Below the pieces are notes generated by a model, which worked only from the letters and a program-made list of their open reading frames with translations, was not told the origin of the DNA and did not search any database. A stretch of DNA of 64,000 nucleotides from Nocardia asteroides (GTDB lineage Bacteria > Actinomycetota > Actinomycetes > Mycobacteriales > Mycobacteriaceae). Where the stretch lies: the NCBI RefSeq assembly GCF_021183625.1, contig NZ_CP089214.1, forward strand, positions 6,696,001 through 6,760,000, in the 5' to 3' direction. The position numbers and the translations under genes were made by a program. Positions 26,009-36,592 of the stretch are shown here, one piece after another; positions within the stretch are counted from its first letter, which is position 1, and each line of letters begins with the position of its first letter.

Positions 26009-26980
26009 TCAGGCGCCCTTGCGTTCCTGCGCCTTCTTCGCGGGCGCCTTGCGCGCGGTGCTCTTCTTCGCGGTGCTCTTCTGCGCGGTGCTCGCGGACT
26101 TCTTCGCCGCGGTCTTCTTGGCAGGCTCCTTGGCCGCGGCCTTGCTCGCGGTCTTCTTCGCGGGCGCCTTCTTCGCGGCCGTACCGCCCGCCGCCCGGCG
26201 CCCGCTCGCCTCCAGGCTGCGCTGCAGCGCGGCGACCAGGTCCACCACCTCGGCGTCGACCTGCTCCTTCTCCGGCTCCGGGCGGCTCACCAGGGTGTCC
26301 GAGCCGTTGGCGATCGCCTCGTCCAGCACCTTGCGCAGCTCGATCTGGAACTCGTCGGTGAACTGCTCCGGCTCGAAGTCGTCGGACATCGACTCGACCA
26401 GCGTCTCCGCCATGGAGATCTCCTGCGGGCGCGGCTTCGAGACGTCCTGCAGCGATTCGAAGTCGACCGCGCGCACCTCGTCGGGCCAGAGCAGGGTCTG
26501 CAGCAGCAGCACCCCGTCGTGCACCCGGAGCGCGGCCAGCCTGGTCTTCTGCCGCAGCGTGAAGTGCACAAGCGCGGTGCGGTCGATGCGCTCGAGGGTC
26601 GCGGCGAGCAGCACGTACGCCTTCGGCGTCGTGGAGTCCGGCTCGAGGTAGTAGCTCTTCTCGAACAGGATCGGGTCGATCTGCTCGGAGGGGACGAACT
26701 GCAGCACCGGGATCTCGTGCTTCTCCGCGGCGGGGAGCTTGGCGAAGTCCTCGTCGGTGAGCACGACCTTCGCGCCCTCCGGCGACTCGTAGGCCTTGTC
26801 GATGTCGGCGTACTGCACGGATTCCCCGCAGACGCTGCACACCCGGTCGTACTTGATCCGCCCGCCGTCCTTGGCGTGCACCTGATGGAACCGGATGTCG
26901 TGGTCCTCGGTGGCGGTGTAGACCTTCACCGGGACGTTCACCAGCCCGAACGCGATCGAGCCCTTCCAGATAGCCCGCAT
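26009..26980 (-). CDS. ku: Ku protein of bacterial non-homologous end joining
   Basis: The bacterial Ku core covers residues 1-260 (MRAIWKGSIAFGLVNVPVK, DEFQIELRKVLDEAI). It forms a ring homodimer that binds DNA ends and recruits ligase D, which is not in the window. The last 60 residues are a lysine/alanine/proline tail with AAKKAPAKK-type units, as in mycobacterial and streptomycete Ku proteins, where such tails help DNA binding and threading. The ATG at 26980 shares its A with the lycopene cyclase stop (TGATG); a GTG three bases earlier is also possible. Coupling to a carotenoid gene is unusual. Confidence 0.96.
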   Translation of the reverse strand: MRAIWKGSIAFGLVNVPVKVYTATEDHDIRFHQVHAKDGGRIKYDRVCSVCGESVQYADIDKAYESPEGAKVVLTDEDFAKLPAAEKHEIPVLQFVPSEQIDPILFEKSYYLEPDSTTPKAYVLLAATLERIDRTALVHFTLRQKTRLAALRVHDGVLLLQTLLWPDEVRAVDFESLQDVSKPRPQEISMAETLVESMSDDFEPEQFTDEFQIELRKVLDEAIANGSDTLVSRPEPEKEQVDAEVVDLVAALQRSLEASGRRAAGGTAAKKAPAKKTASKAAAKEPAKKTAAKKSASTAQKSTAKKSTARKAPAKKAQERKGA

Positions 26981-28107
26981 CACTCCATCATGGCCGAACC
27001 GCCCGGTCTCTGCGAGCGGACGCGCAGGTCGAGCGTGGCGCGGGCGACGTCGAGGCGGGTGCGGCGGGGGAGTTGCGGGAAGAGCCCGGCCATGGCGGCG
27101 AGCACCCCGGCCAGGTCGTCAGGGCCGGAGAGGTAAGCCCGCTGCCGCCGCGGCGGCAGCGTGAAGAAGGCGTCGAAGAAGTCCGGCACCCGCTCGGGCG
27201 GCAGCGCGAGCAGCGCGCGCAGCCCGGCCGCGCGCAGCCCCGCGACCGCACGCGCCCGCGGCGTCCACAGGGTGCCGCCGGTAGCGACCGTGTCGGCGGC
27301 GGCGAGCGAGGCCGCGACGCTGTAGCCGGTGGCCGGGTGCAGCAGCCCGCCCGCCGCGCCGAACCGCCCCGGCCCCGGCCTGCCGCCCTGGACCGGGAAG
27401 CGCACCCGCTCGACCTCCTCGGCGCCGGTCAGCGGGATGTCGCGGGCGGCGAGGCGGTGGTGCAGGCGGCGGCGCAGCTCGGCGTCGTCCAGCGCGGGGC
27501 GCCCGGCCAGGCAGGTCTCCTCCAGCAGGACGGTCTCCGGGCCGAGCGGCACCGCGTAGAGGAAGGAGGGCGGCGCGGCGGGGTCGGCGCCGTTGTCCCG
27601 GCGCCAGTCCATGAAGAGCGTCTCCGTGCCGCGCACTCGGTCGGCCGGGACGAGCACGCCGTGCGCGGTCTGCTCGGCGCGCGCCGGATCGCGGCGCAGC
27701 CCGCGCGCGTCGATCACCCGCTCGCCGCGCACCGTCGCGCCGGAGGCCAGGGTGACGCCGTGCGGCTCCAGGCGCGTGGCCCGGTCGGCGAAGACCGCCG
27801 CACCGGCGGGTGCCAGCGCCTCCTGCAGCCGCCCGGTGTCGAGCACCGCGTAGGCGCGCTCCAGCCGATGCTCGACCCGCCCCCACGCCACCGGCTCCGG
27901 CACCGTCGCCGCGACGACAGCCCGATCCAGCCAGTCCGGGAGCTCGTCCGCCCACACCGCGTAGGTGGCCCGCCAGCGCCGCTCCGGCGCCGGATCCACC
28001 ACCGCGACGGTCCGGCCGTGCGCCAGGCAGCGGTGCGCGAGCGCGCGTCCGGCCGGGCCCTGCCCGCAGACCACCACGTCGAACGGCCCGTGTGCGGAAT
28101 CCGCCAT
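26980..28107 (-). CDS. crtL: Lycopene beta-cyclase-like flavoprotein
   Basis: The 375-residue protein begins with a Rossmann motif (VVVCGQGPAGRALAHRC). It carries the lycopene-cyclase motif FMDWR (residue about 165-170) and GRFGAAGGLLHPATGYSVAAS, which match CrtL/CrtY-type cyclases that close the beta-ionone rings of carotenoids. An excellent GGAGGAG ribosome binding site precedes the ATG at 28107. No phytoene synthase or desaturase lies nearby, so the rest of the pathway must be elsewhere. The stop overlaps the ku start. Confidence 0.88.
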   Translation of the reverse strand: MADSAHGPFDVVVCGQGPAGRALAHRCLAHGRTVAVVDPAPERRWRATYAVWADELPDWLDRAVVAATVPEPVAWGRVEHRLERAYAVLDTGRLQEALAPAGAAVFADRATRLEPHGVTLASGATVRGERVIDARGLRRDPARAEQTAHGVLVPADRVRGTETLFMDWRRDNGADPAAPPSFLYAVPLGPETVLLEETCLAGRPALDDAELRRRLHHRLAARDIPLTGAEEVERVRFPVQGGRPGPGRFGAAGGLLHPATGYSVAASLAAADTVATGGTLWTPRARAVAGLRAAGLRALLALPPERVPDFFDAFFTLPPRRQRAYLSGPDDLAGVLAAMAGLFPQLPRRTRLDVARATLDLRVRSQRPGGSAMME

Positions 28108-28317
28108 CCTGCTCCTCCGGTGTCGCGGGCAGCGTATCGCCCGGCGGCGGCGATCCGGCGCGACCGTCCCGGTGCGACCGGAATCACCTTCGCGCTCAGC
28201 AACGTTGCGGCGGGCATTGTTACTATCGCCGCGTGCCGGGCCGGTGCCACCGCGTTTCGCGGTGATCGCGCAGGTCGGCGGCGCAACGGCGACGATCGCA
28301 GGACGAGGGGAGGCTCG

Positions 28318-31300
28318 GTGTTCGAACTGACCAGGGCCCGCAGCAGGGTGATTCTCATCGTGTTCGCGGCGCTCGCACTGGGGCTCGGCGCGTTCGGTTC
28401 CGGCCTGTTCGACAAGGTGCAGGGCGGCGGCTACAGCGACCCGGGCAGCGAGTCGGCCCGTGCCGCAACGGTTCTGCGCGACACCTTCGGCGAGGCGGCG
28501 CCCAACCTGGTGCTGCTCGTCGAGACCGGCTCCACGGTCGACGACGCCGCCGCGAGCACCGCCGCCACCACGCTCGCCCGCGACCTCGCCGCCGAACCCG
28601 GCATCGCCCGGGTCAGCTCCTACTGGACCGAAGGCCAACCGGCAGCACTGCGCAGCGCCGACGGCAGCAAGGGGCTGATCGTCGCCAGCGTGCTCGGCAC
28701 CGAAGCCGAGGTGGACGCGCGGATCGGCGACCTCGCCGAGCGCTTCGGCGGCGCGCACGGCCCGCTCGAGGTCCGGGTCGGCGGCTACGCCATGCTGCTG
28801 CGCGAGACCGTGCAGCAGACCGAGAAGGACGTCGTGCTCGGCGAATCCATCGCCTTCCCGATCACGCTGATCGCGCTGCTCTTCGTCTTCGGCGGGCTGG
28901 TCGCCGCCGCGCTGCCGCTGGTGGTCGCCGCCGTCACCGTGCTGCTGACGGTCGGCGCGCTCACCGTCGTCGCGAGCCTCACCGATCTCGCCGCCACCGC
29001 GAGCAATGTCGCCACCCTGCTCGGCCTCGGCCTCGCGATCGATTACAGCCTGCTGCTGATCAGCCGGTTCCGCGACGAACTCGACGGCGGCGCCGAGCCG
29101 AAGGCCGCGCTCGCCGCGACCATGCGCTCGGCCGGCCGGACCGTCGCCTTCTCCGCCGTCACCGTCGCCATCGCGCTCGCCGGACTGCTGTTCTTCCCGC
29201 TGGTAGCCGTGCGCTCGATGGGGTACGCCGGGCTGCTGGTCGCCGCGCTGGCCGCGCTGGTCTCGCTGACCGTGCTGCCCGCGCTCCTGCTGCTGCTCGG
29301 GCACCGGATCGACAGCGGGCGGCTGCGCCCGCGCCGCAAGGCCACCGGCACCGCCGCCGACGGCTTCTGGCACCGCCTCGCCACCCTGGTCATGCGCCGC
29401 CCGCTGCCCATCGGGCTCGCCGTCGCCGCCCTGCTGCTGCTCCTCGGCTCGCCGTTCCTGCACGTCGAGCTGGGCTTCCCGGACGAGCGGGCGCTGCCGA
29501 CCGACATGGCGTCGCGCCAGATCGCCGAGACGCTCGCCGCGGAATTCAGCATCACCGAGCAGAACGGCCTCTTCGCGGTGCTGCCGGACTCCGCCGACGG
29601 CGTCGCCGGCTACGCCACCGCGCTCTCCGAACTGCCCGACGTGCGCCGGGTGGACACCGTCACCGGCAGCTACGCCGGCGGCATGCAGTTCGCGGCGCCC
29701 GGCGCGCTGCACTCCGGCTTCGGCGCCGACAACGCCGCCTATCTGAACATCGTCCCCGCCACCGACGACCCCGCCGCGCTCGACCGCCTGGTCGGCGAGG
29801 TCCGCGACGTGCGTGCCCCCTCGCCGGTGCTGATCGGCGGCATCGCCGCGACCAACGACGACGCGCTCGCCGCGATCACCGCCGCGCTGCCGTTGGCGCT
29901 CGGCTTCGTCGTGCTGCTCATGCTCGTCGCGCTCTTCCTGCTCACCGGCAGCGTCGTGCTCCCGGTCCTCGCGCTGATCCTGAGCGCGCTCAGCCTCACC
30001 GCTACCTTCGGCGCCCTGGTCTGGATCTTCCAGGACGGGCACCTCTCCGGCCTGCTGAACTTCACCGTCACCGGTGACATGCCGCCCACCGTCCCGGTCA
30101 TGCTCTTCGGCATCGCCTTCGGCCTCGCCATGGACTACCAGGTGTTCCTGCTCAGCCGGATCGGCGAGGAGTACCGGCGCACCGGCGACAGCGAGGCCGC
30201 GGTGGCGCTCGGGCTGGAGCGGATCGGGCGCATCGTCACCGCCGCCGCCGTGCTCATCTCGCTGGTGCTGCTCGGCTTCCTCGCCTCCGACATCACCTTC
30301 ATCAAGGCGTTCGGCATCGGGTTGCCGCTCGCCGTGCTGGTCGACGCCACCCTGGTGCGCGGGTTCCTGCTGCCCGCCGGGATGAAGTTGCTCGGGGATC
30401 GCGTGTGGTACGCGCCTGGGTTCCTGCGGAAGGTGCATGCGCGGTTCGGGTTGGACGAGAGTCCGCCCGCGGCCGCTCCTGCCGGTGCCGCGCCCGCGCG
30501 GTGGTTGATCGATGAGAAGCCGAGTTTTTCCACGGCGGAGCCGGTTGCTGCCGGAGTTTCGGGGAAGGCGTCGGCGTTCCGGTCCGGGAAGCGGGAGGGC
30601 TCCGCCGTCGACCGGAACGGTTCGTCGTCCTCGCGGTCGGTGCCGTCGGCTGCCGCTCGTAGCGTTGGCTCGTCCGCAACGGTTGCCGAGCCCGGCGTAC
30701 GGCGCGAAGCCAGCACCGCGGCGGAGTCTGCCGCTCGCCCCGTGGTCGAAGCGGCATCGCCCGCCGTCGTCGCCCGGGACGTCGTCGCCGACGCCCAGCC
30801 GGTTGCCGACGTCGATCCGGCGTTGCGCGAGGTGTCCGGTCCAGTTGCCGAAACCGCGGACAAGGTCTCGCCGCCGGTCGCCGACGTGGATCCCGCGCCG
30901 CACGAGGTGTCCGGTCCAGTCACCGAAGCCGGGGACAAGGATTCGCCGCCGGGCGCCGATGTCGATCCCGCGCCGCAAGAGCTGCCCGGCGCCGCCGCCG
31001 GTGCCGCTGACGAGGTCTCGCCGCTGGATGCCGACGTTGATCCGGTGCCGCACGAGGTGGCCGGTCCAGTCACCGAAGTCGAGGACGACGTCTCGCCGCA
31101 GGTCGCCGGCGTCGATCCCGCGCTGCGGGAGCTGCCCGGCGCCGCCGCGGGTGCTGCCGACGAGGTCTCGCCGCTGGTTGCCGAGGGCGAGTCGGCTCGC
31201 CCGGAAGCTGCCGACGTCCTGCCTGCGGCCGTCGATACGGCGGCGGCCGCGGAGACCGTGCCTGCCGCGAAGACGACAGCCCGGAAGCGCGCACCACGCA

Positions 31301-32655
31301 AGGCCGTAGCGGCAGAACCCGTTGCTGCCGAAACGGTTTCGGATACTCCCGCGAAGAAGGCGCCCACCAAGCGCACCCCGCGCAAAGCCGCTACTCCGGC
31401 AACCGCCGAGGCTTCGGCGGAGCAGACCGAAGCGGCTACGCCTGCCAAGCGCACGACCGCGCGGAAATCGCCCGCCGCGAAGGCGGCCCCGGCTGTCAGT
31501 GGCGACGAAGCGGCGCCCGCGAAGAAGGTCGCCGCTCGAAAGTCCGCCGCACGGAAGACGTCGGCTCCGCAAGCTGCGGTACCGCTCGAGGGGGCTGCTC
31601 CCGCCACGCAGGCATCCACGGCGATCGATGAAGCCGCGCCGGCGAAGAAGACCGCTCCGCGCAAGACAGCGGCGCGCAAGACTGCAGCACCGGCGGCCGG
31701 GGCTCCGGCCGAGGAAGCGGTCCCCGCCGAGAAGGCGCCGGCCCGGAAGCGGACCGCCGCGCGCAAGGCGCCGGCACCGGCCCTCGATGCGCCGCCCACG
31801 CTCCCGGCTCCCGCAGATCCGCCCGCTGCGGACTCGGTGCCGACAGTCCGGCACGCTCCGGACCCTGCACCCGCCGACCCTGCACCCGCCGACCCTGCCC
31901 CTGCGGACCCGACGGTTGCGGACCCGACGGTTGCGGACCCGACGGTTGCGGACCCGACGGTTGCGGACCCGACGGTTGCGGACCCGACGGTTGCGGACCC
32001 GACGGTTGCGGACCCGACGGTTGCGGAACCCGCCGCGCCGACGAGGGCCACCACCGAGCCTCCAGCGGCCGAGGGGACGCCCGCTCCGGCGAAGCGAACT
32101 GCCGCGAGCGCGACGGCAGCGACCGGCACGGCGGCCGAGAGGGCGCCGGCCAGGCGGGCGACCCGGAAGGCCGCCCCTCCGGACACTGCCGCGTCTGCTG
32201 AGCAGGATGCGCAGGATCAGGAAGCGGTTCCCGGCGCGACATCGTCCGCAGTCGAAACCCCGACGGAGACAACGCCTTCTGCGGAAAAGACTGCCGCCCG
32301 CAAGGTCCCGGCCAAGCGGACGACCGCGCCCCCTGCGGTCGATGGCGTGCCGACTTCGCCCGCCAAGCGGACGGCCGCGCGGAAAACCGCGTCCTCCGCG
32401 GTCGACGGCGTGCCGACCCCGCCCGCCAAGCGGACTACCGGGCGGAAAACTGCGTCCCCTGCGGTCGACGGCGTGCCGACCTCGCCCGCCAAGCGGACCA
32501 CCGCACGGAAGACAGCGGCCACCGCAACCAACGGCGCATCGAACCCCCCGGCCAAGCGCGCGACCGCCCGCAAAACCGCCACGCCGGAACCCCCCGCACA
32601 GCGGGCCCCCCGCAAGACCACCCCGGCGAACAACCCCCCGGAGGAAACCCCTTAG
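28318..32655 (+). CDS. MMPL/RND transporter with a giant repeat-built basic tail
   Basis: Residues 1-710 form a complete MMPL-family transporter: two sets of helices with proton-relay motifs AIDYSLLL (D242, Y243) and AMDYQVFLL (D606, Y607), and two extracytoplasmic domains. Such proteins export lipids or siderophores in this group. The GTG at 28318 has a strong AGGGGAGG ribosome binding site. After LGDRVWYAPGFLRKVHARFGL the frame continues for about 730 residues of disordered Ala/Pro/Lys/Arg/Val-rich sequence, doubling the usual length. This tail should be cytoplasmic. It contains five 25-residue repeats, eleven 5-residue repeats, four 21-residue repeats and many AAKKAPARK-type stretches resembling Ku and histone-like tails. 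The stop overlaps the convergent SDR gene by 4 bp. The substrate is unknown. Confidence 0.85.
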   Translation: MFELTRARSRVILIVFAALALGLGAFGSGLFDKVQGGGYSDPGSESARAATVLRDTFGEAAPNLVLLVETGSTVDDAAASTAATTLARDLAAEPGIARVSSYWTEGQPAALRSADGSKGLIVASVLGTEAEVDARIGDLAERFGGAHGPLEVRVGGYAMLLRETVQQTEKDVVLGESIAFPITLIALLFVFGGLVAAALPLVVAAVTVLLTVGALTVVASLTDLAATASNVATLLGLGLAIDYSLLLISRFRDELDGGAEPKAALAATMRSAGRTVAFSAVTVAIALAGLLFFPLVAVRSMGYAGLLVAALAALVSLTVLPALLLLLGHRIDSGRLRPRRKATGTAADGFWHRLATLVMRRPLPIGLAVAALLLLLGSPFLHVELGFPDERALPTDMASRQIAETLAAEFSITEQNGLFAVLPDSADGVAGYATALSELPDVRRVDTVTGSYAGGMQFAAPGALHSGFGADNAAYLNIVPATDDPAALDRLVGEVRDVRAPSPVLIGGIAATNDDALAAITAALPLALGFVVLLMLVALFLLTGSVVLPVLALILSALSLTATFGALVWIFQDGHLSGLLNFTVTGDMPPTVPVMLFGIAFGLAMDYQVFLLSRIGEEYRRTGDSEAAVALGLERIGRIVTAAAVLISLVLLGFLASDITFIKAFGIGLPLAVLVDATLVRGFLLPAGMKLLGDRVWYAPGFLRKVHARFGLDESPPAAAPAGAAPARWLIDEKPSFSTAEPVAAGVSGKASAFRSGKREGSAVDRNGSSSSRSVPSAAARSVGSSATVAEPGVRREASTAAESAARPVVEAASPAVVARDVVADAQPVADVDPALREVSGPVAETADKVSPPVADVDPAPHEVSGPVTEAGDKDSPPGADVDPAPQELPGAAAGAADEVSPLDADVDPVPHEVAGPVTEVEDDVSPQVAGVDPALRELPGAAAGAADEVSPLVAEGESARPEAADVLPAAVDTAAAAETVPAAKTTARKRAPRKAVAAEPVAAETVSDTPAKKAPTKRTPRKAATPATAEASAEQTEAATPAKRTTARKSPAAKAAPAVSGDEAAPAKKVAARKSAARKTSAPQAAVPLEGAAPATQASTAIDEAAPAKKTAPRKTAARKTAAPAAGAPAEEAVPAEKAPARKRTAARKAPAPALDAPPTLPAPADPPAADSVPTVRHAPDPAPADPAPADPAPADPTVADPTVADPTVADPTVADPTVADPTVADPTVADPTVAEPAAPTRATTEPPAAEGTPAPAKRTAASATAATGTAAERAPARRATRKAAPPDTAASAEQDAQDQEAVPGATSSAVETPTETTPSAEKTAARKVPAKRTTAPPAVDGVPTSPAKRTAARKTASSAVDGVPTPPAKRTTGRKTASPAVDGVPTSPAKRTTARKTAATATNGASNPPAKRATARKTATPEPPAQRAPRKTTPANNPPEETP
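30802..31176 (+). repeat. Five 75-bp tandem repeats in the MMPL tail
   Basis: The DNA encodes five 25-residue units (residues 829-953) of the form VADVDPAPHEVSGPV plus about ten more residues ending in SPP or SPL. Units 1, 2 and 4 carry HEVSGPV-type centres, and units 3 and 5 carry QELPGAA-type centres, so there are two alternating subtypes. The segment is acidic, in contrast to the basic parts around it. Confidence 0.9.
31861..32025 (+). repeat. Eleven 15-bp tandem repeats in the MMPL tail
   Basis: Three units of the GACCCTGCACCCGCC type (31861-31905; the third varies) are followed by eight identical copies of GACCCGACGGTTGCG (31906-32025). They encode DPAPA x3 and DPTVA x8 (residues 1182-1236). 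Eight identical copies suggest recent expansion and probable length variation between strains. Confidence 0.95.
32335..32586 (+). repeat. Four 63-bp tandem repeats at the MMPL C-terminus
   Basis: Four 21-residue units (residues 1340-1423) follow the pattern AVDGVPTSPAKRTTARKTA; the fourth is diverged. Each carries a PAKRTxARK basic motif, giving the extreme C-terminus a strong positive charge. Confidence 0.9.
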
Positions 32656-33416
32656 AGCCCCCCGGTGGCGAGCAACCCACCGTCGACCCGCACCGTCTCC
32701 CCGGTGATCCACCCCGCCGCATCGGACACCAGAAACCCGATGAGCCCGGCAACATCCTCGGGCACCCCGAGCCGCTTCAGCGGATACCCCTCGGCAACCG
32801 CCGACTCGTCCGCGCTGTACAGCGCATCGGCGAACCGCGTCTTCACCACCCCCGGCGCGACGGCGTTGACCCGAATCCCCGGCCCCAACTGCCAGGCGAG
32901 CTCCCCGGTGAGATGGATGAGCGCCGCCTTGGAGGCCCCGTACGCGGCGATGACCCCGGTCGACCGCAGCCCGGCCACACTCGCCACGTTGACGACGGCC
33001 CCGCCGTGCTCGCCCATCCACGCCCGGTACGCCTCCTGCACGTACCCGAGCGCCGCGACCACGTTGACGTCGAAGATCTTGCGCACTCCGTCCAGATCGG
33101 CGTCGACCAGCGGCCCGTAGACCGGGTTGATCCCGGTGTTGTTGATCAGGATGTCGAGCGAGCCGAATTCCTCGACCGTGCGCCGCACGGCCTCGGCCCG
33201 CGCCGCCGCGTCCCCGGAGTTCCCGGCGTGCGTGGCGACGGCTCCGGAATGCCCGAGCGCACGCAGTTGTGCGGCGGCCTCGGCGAGCGGTTCCGGCTTG
33301 CGCGCGGTGATCAGTACGTTCGCCCCGCGGCGCAGCAGTTCGGCGGCGACGGCGTGGCCGATGCCCCGGCTGGCTCCGGTGACCAGCGCACTCCGGCCCG
33401 ACAGATCGGTAGTCAT
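32652..33416 (-). CDS. SDR-family oxidoreductase (FabG-like)
   Basis: The 254-residue classical short-chain dehydrogenase has the TGASRGIG coenzyme motif at about residues 12-19, NNTG (a variant of NNAG), and the catalytic Ser plus YGASK pair. The ending ETVRVDGGLL is typical of FabG-like 3-ketoacyl reductases, but the substrate is unknown. The ATG at 33416 begins MTTDLSGRSALVTGAS. A TAAGGT hexamer 8 nt upstream (33425-33430) suggests a leaderless mRNA. It overlaps the convergent MMPL stop by 4 bp and is divergent from the ABC-F gene. Confidence 0.93.
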   Translation of the reverse strand: MTTDLSGRSALVTGASRGIGHAVAAELLRRGANVLITARKPEPLAEAAAQLRALGHSGAVATHAGNSGDAAARAEAVRRTVEEFGSLDILINNTGINPVYGPLVDADLDGVRKIFDVNVVAALGYVQEAYRAWMGEHGGAVVNVASVAGLRSTGVIAAYGASKAALIHLTGELAWQLGPGIRVNAVAPGVVKTRFADALYSADESAVAEGYPLKRLGVPEDVAGLIGFLVSDAAGWITGETVRVDGGLLATGGL

Positions 33417-33538
33417 GGCAAGGCACCTTACGGCGAGCGGTAAAATCGGTGGTTCCTGGGCGCGTGGGCCGCGCACACTGCGATTACGGCTACCGATCGG
33501 CCCCGCCGCCCGTCCTGAACAAGCGAGGAGATTTTCCT

Positions 33539-35170
<1,632 letters not shown>

Positions 35171-35189
35171 CTTTCATCACAAACTTTCG

Positions 35190-35218
35190 TTGATCGTGGC
35201 CGGTGCCTTGTCTAGCCT
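35190..35218 (+). promoter_or_regulatory. Promoter of the small HTH gene
   Basis: TTGATC (35190-35195) and TAGCCT (35213-35218) are separated by 17 bp, the best-spaced -35/-10 pair seen in the window. It would give a leader of about 30 nt before the ATG at 35254. Confidence 0.55.
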
Positions 35219-35253
35219 GGAATGAGCGCTGCTCGGCGACTCGGAGGAAGCCA

Positions 35254-35565
35254 ATGAGCGACAGGCCCACACGCAAGGATCGGCCCGGAACCGGCACGAC
35301 TGCCGCGCCCAGGACAGCACCTACCAGATCGGCCGGCGCGAAGGTCGCCGGTGAGCCGCCGCTCGCGAAGGGAACCCGGGTCACCGGGAAGTCACGCGAT
35401 CGGCTGCAGTCCCAGCTCAAGAAGCAGTACGAAGCCGGCGCCAGCATCCGATCGCTGGCCCAGTCGACCGGCCGCTCGTACGGCTTCATCCACAATGTGC
35501 TCGTGGAATCGGATGTGCAACTGCGCAGCCGCGGCGGTGCGAACCGGCGCAAGGCGGCGTCCTAG
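35254..35565 (+). CDS. Small helix-turn-helix protein (Rv1473A-like)
   Basis: The 103-residue protein has a disordered basic N-terminus and a C-terminal helix-turn-helix (LKKQYEAGASIRSLAQSTGRSYGFIHNVL), then a basic end. The ATG at 35254 is chosen over the upstream start because CGGAGGAAG lies just before it and because MSDRPTRKDRP is a natural polar N-terminus. It corresponds by position to Rv1473A, a possible DNA-binding regulator downstream of the ABC-F gene. Targets are unknown. Confidence 0.85.
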   Translation: MSDRPTRKDRPGTGTTAAPRTAPTRSAGAKVAGEPPLAKGTRVTGKSRDRLQSQLKKQYEAGASIRSLAQSTGRSYGFIHNVLVESDVQLRSRGGANRRKAAS

Positions 35566-35656
35566 CTCCGAACCCCCGCGGTGCCCGGCGGCTCCGGGTG
35601 GCTCGGCTGTGCCCGGGAACGATTGCGGCGCACGGTGGTTCGGTCGAGCACCCGGT

Positions 35657-36586
35657 TCACAGGTCGGCCACCGCGCCGTCCCCGAGCACGAGCAGGTTCG
35701 CCAGGCTGCGGAAGATGGGGAGATCCGCCCTGGTGGCGAGGTGCGCGAACCGGCCCTGCGGGTCGACCTCGAGGAAGTAGTACTCGCCGTCGAGGCCGAT
35801 CCGCAGGTCGAGCACCCCGAAGCTGAGCCCGAGCGCGCCCATCAGCGTGGTGAGCGACTTGCCCACCGACGCGGGCAGCCGCTCCGGCCGCAGGTGGGCC
35901 GGTGGTGCGCTGCCCTCGCTGTGGCCGGGCAGCACCCGGACCGCCCACTCCACCCCGTCCACCCAGACCACCCGCAAGTCGCACTCGGCGGCGATGTAGT
36001 CCTGGAAGGCGGTCGGGGTGTCCCGGATTGCCTCGATATCGCCGAGGTCGGCGTCGGTGCAGAGCCGGGTGCGGGCCCGGCCGCCCGCGTTCCCGCGTTT
36101 GCGCACCACCGCGCCCGGACGCGAGCCGACGAAGCTGCGCGCCTCGTCCGGATCGTTCGTGATCAGCGTCTCCGGGATGGCGAAGCCTGCCCGCCCCGCG
36201 GTCTCCAGCTGCACGATCCGCCGCGACGCCGTGCGATCGGCGCCGGGGTCGTTCACCCAGTAGGCCGGGATGGACCAGAGCAGCCCCTGCAGGAAGCCGT
36301 CGCTCTCCGATTGCGCCTCCGCACCGCCTGCGTGCGGGACGGTGTGCCCGGTCGTGCGGCGCCACCAGACCGAGCGCACGTCGTCCAGCCCGACGATCCG
36401 GGAGAGCGAGCGCGCGGTGCCGCCCCGATCCACCCGGAAACTGCCGGTGCGCGACGGGAACTCACGCGGATCGAGCCGGATGGCGTTGAGGCCGTGCTGC
36501 TCTCGCACGGTCGCCGCCACCGCCGCCGCGTGCCGGTCGTCGGCGTCGGCGACGACCAGAATCGAGCTCGACCCGTGTGCTGCCAC
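35657..36586 (-). CDS. MvdD/RimK-like ATP-grasp ligase (RiPP maturase family)
   Basis: The 309-residue protein follows the plan of ATP-grasp peptide maturases such as MvdC/MvdD and the SAV_5884 group. It has an N-terminal pre-ATP-grasp domain ending in SVWWRR, WVNDPGADRTASRRIVQLETAGRAGFAIPETLITNDPDEA, FQDYIAAECDLRVVWV, and the metal-binding end LRIGLDGEYYFLEVDPQGRF. In the last motif an aspartate stands where Asn is usual. Such enzymes form ester or amide cross-links in precursor peptides. The GTG at 36586 follows an AGGGGGG stretch. No convincing precursor gene is found; candidates lie in the upstream 36587-36919 gap. It interrupts the otherwise conserved Rv1473A-Rv1474c order. Confidence 0.82.
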   Translation of the reverse strand: MAAHGSSSILVVADADDRHAAAVAATVREQHGLNAIRLDPREFPSRTGSFRVDRGGTARSLSRIVGLDDVRSVWWRRTTGHTVPHAGGAEAQSESDGFLQGLLWSIPAYWVNDPGADRTASRRIVQLETAGRAGFAIPETLITNDPDEARSFVGSRPGAVVRKRGNAGGRARTRLCTDADLGDIEAIRDTPTAFQDYIAAECDLRVVWVDGVEWAVRVLPGHSEGSAPPAHLRPERLPASVGKSLTTLMGALGLSFGVLDLRIGLDGEYYFLEVDPQGRFAHLATRADLPIFRSLANLLVLGDGAVADL

Positions 36587-36592
36587 CGGCGC

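Noticed and set aside
31861..32025. CRISPR-like array of short identical repeats
   Set aside because: The 15-bp units are directly abutting with no spacers and lie in frame within the MMPL coding sequence.
26980..33426. 2148-codon minus-strand frame across crtL and antisense to the MMPL gene
   Set aside because: Only the last 375 codons (lycopene cyclase) are a gene; the rest is antisense to the MMPL repeats and shows arginine/glycine-rich shadow composition.
33417..33538. WhiB7-type AT-rich promoter element upstream of the ABC-F gene
   Set aside because: The only AT-rich patch (TAAAAT near 33441) lacks the expected spacing to a -35/-10 pair.
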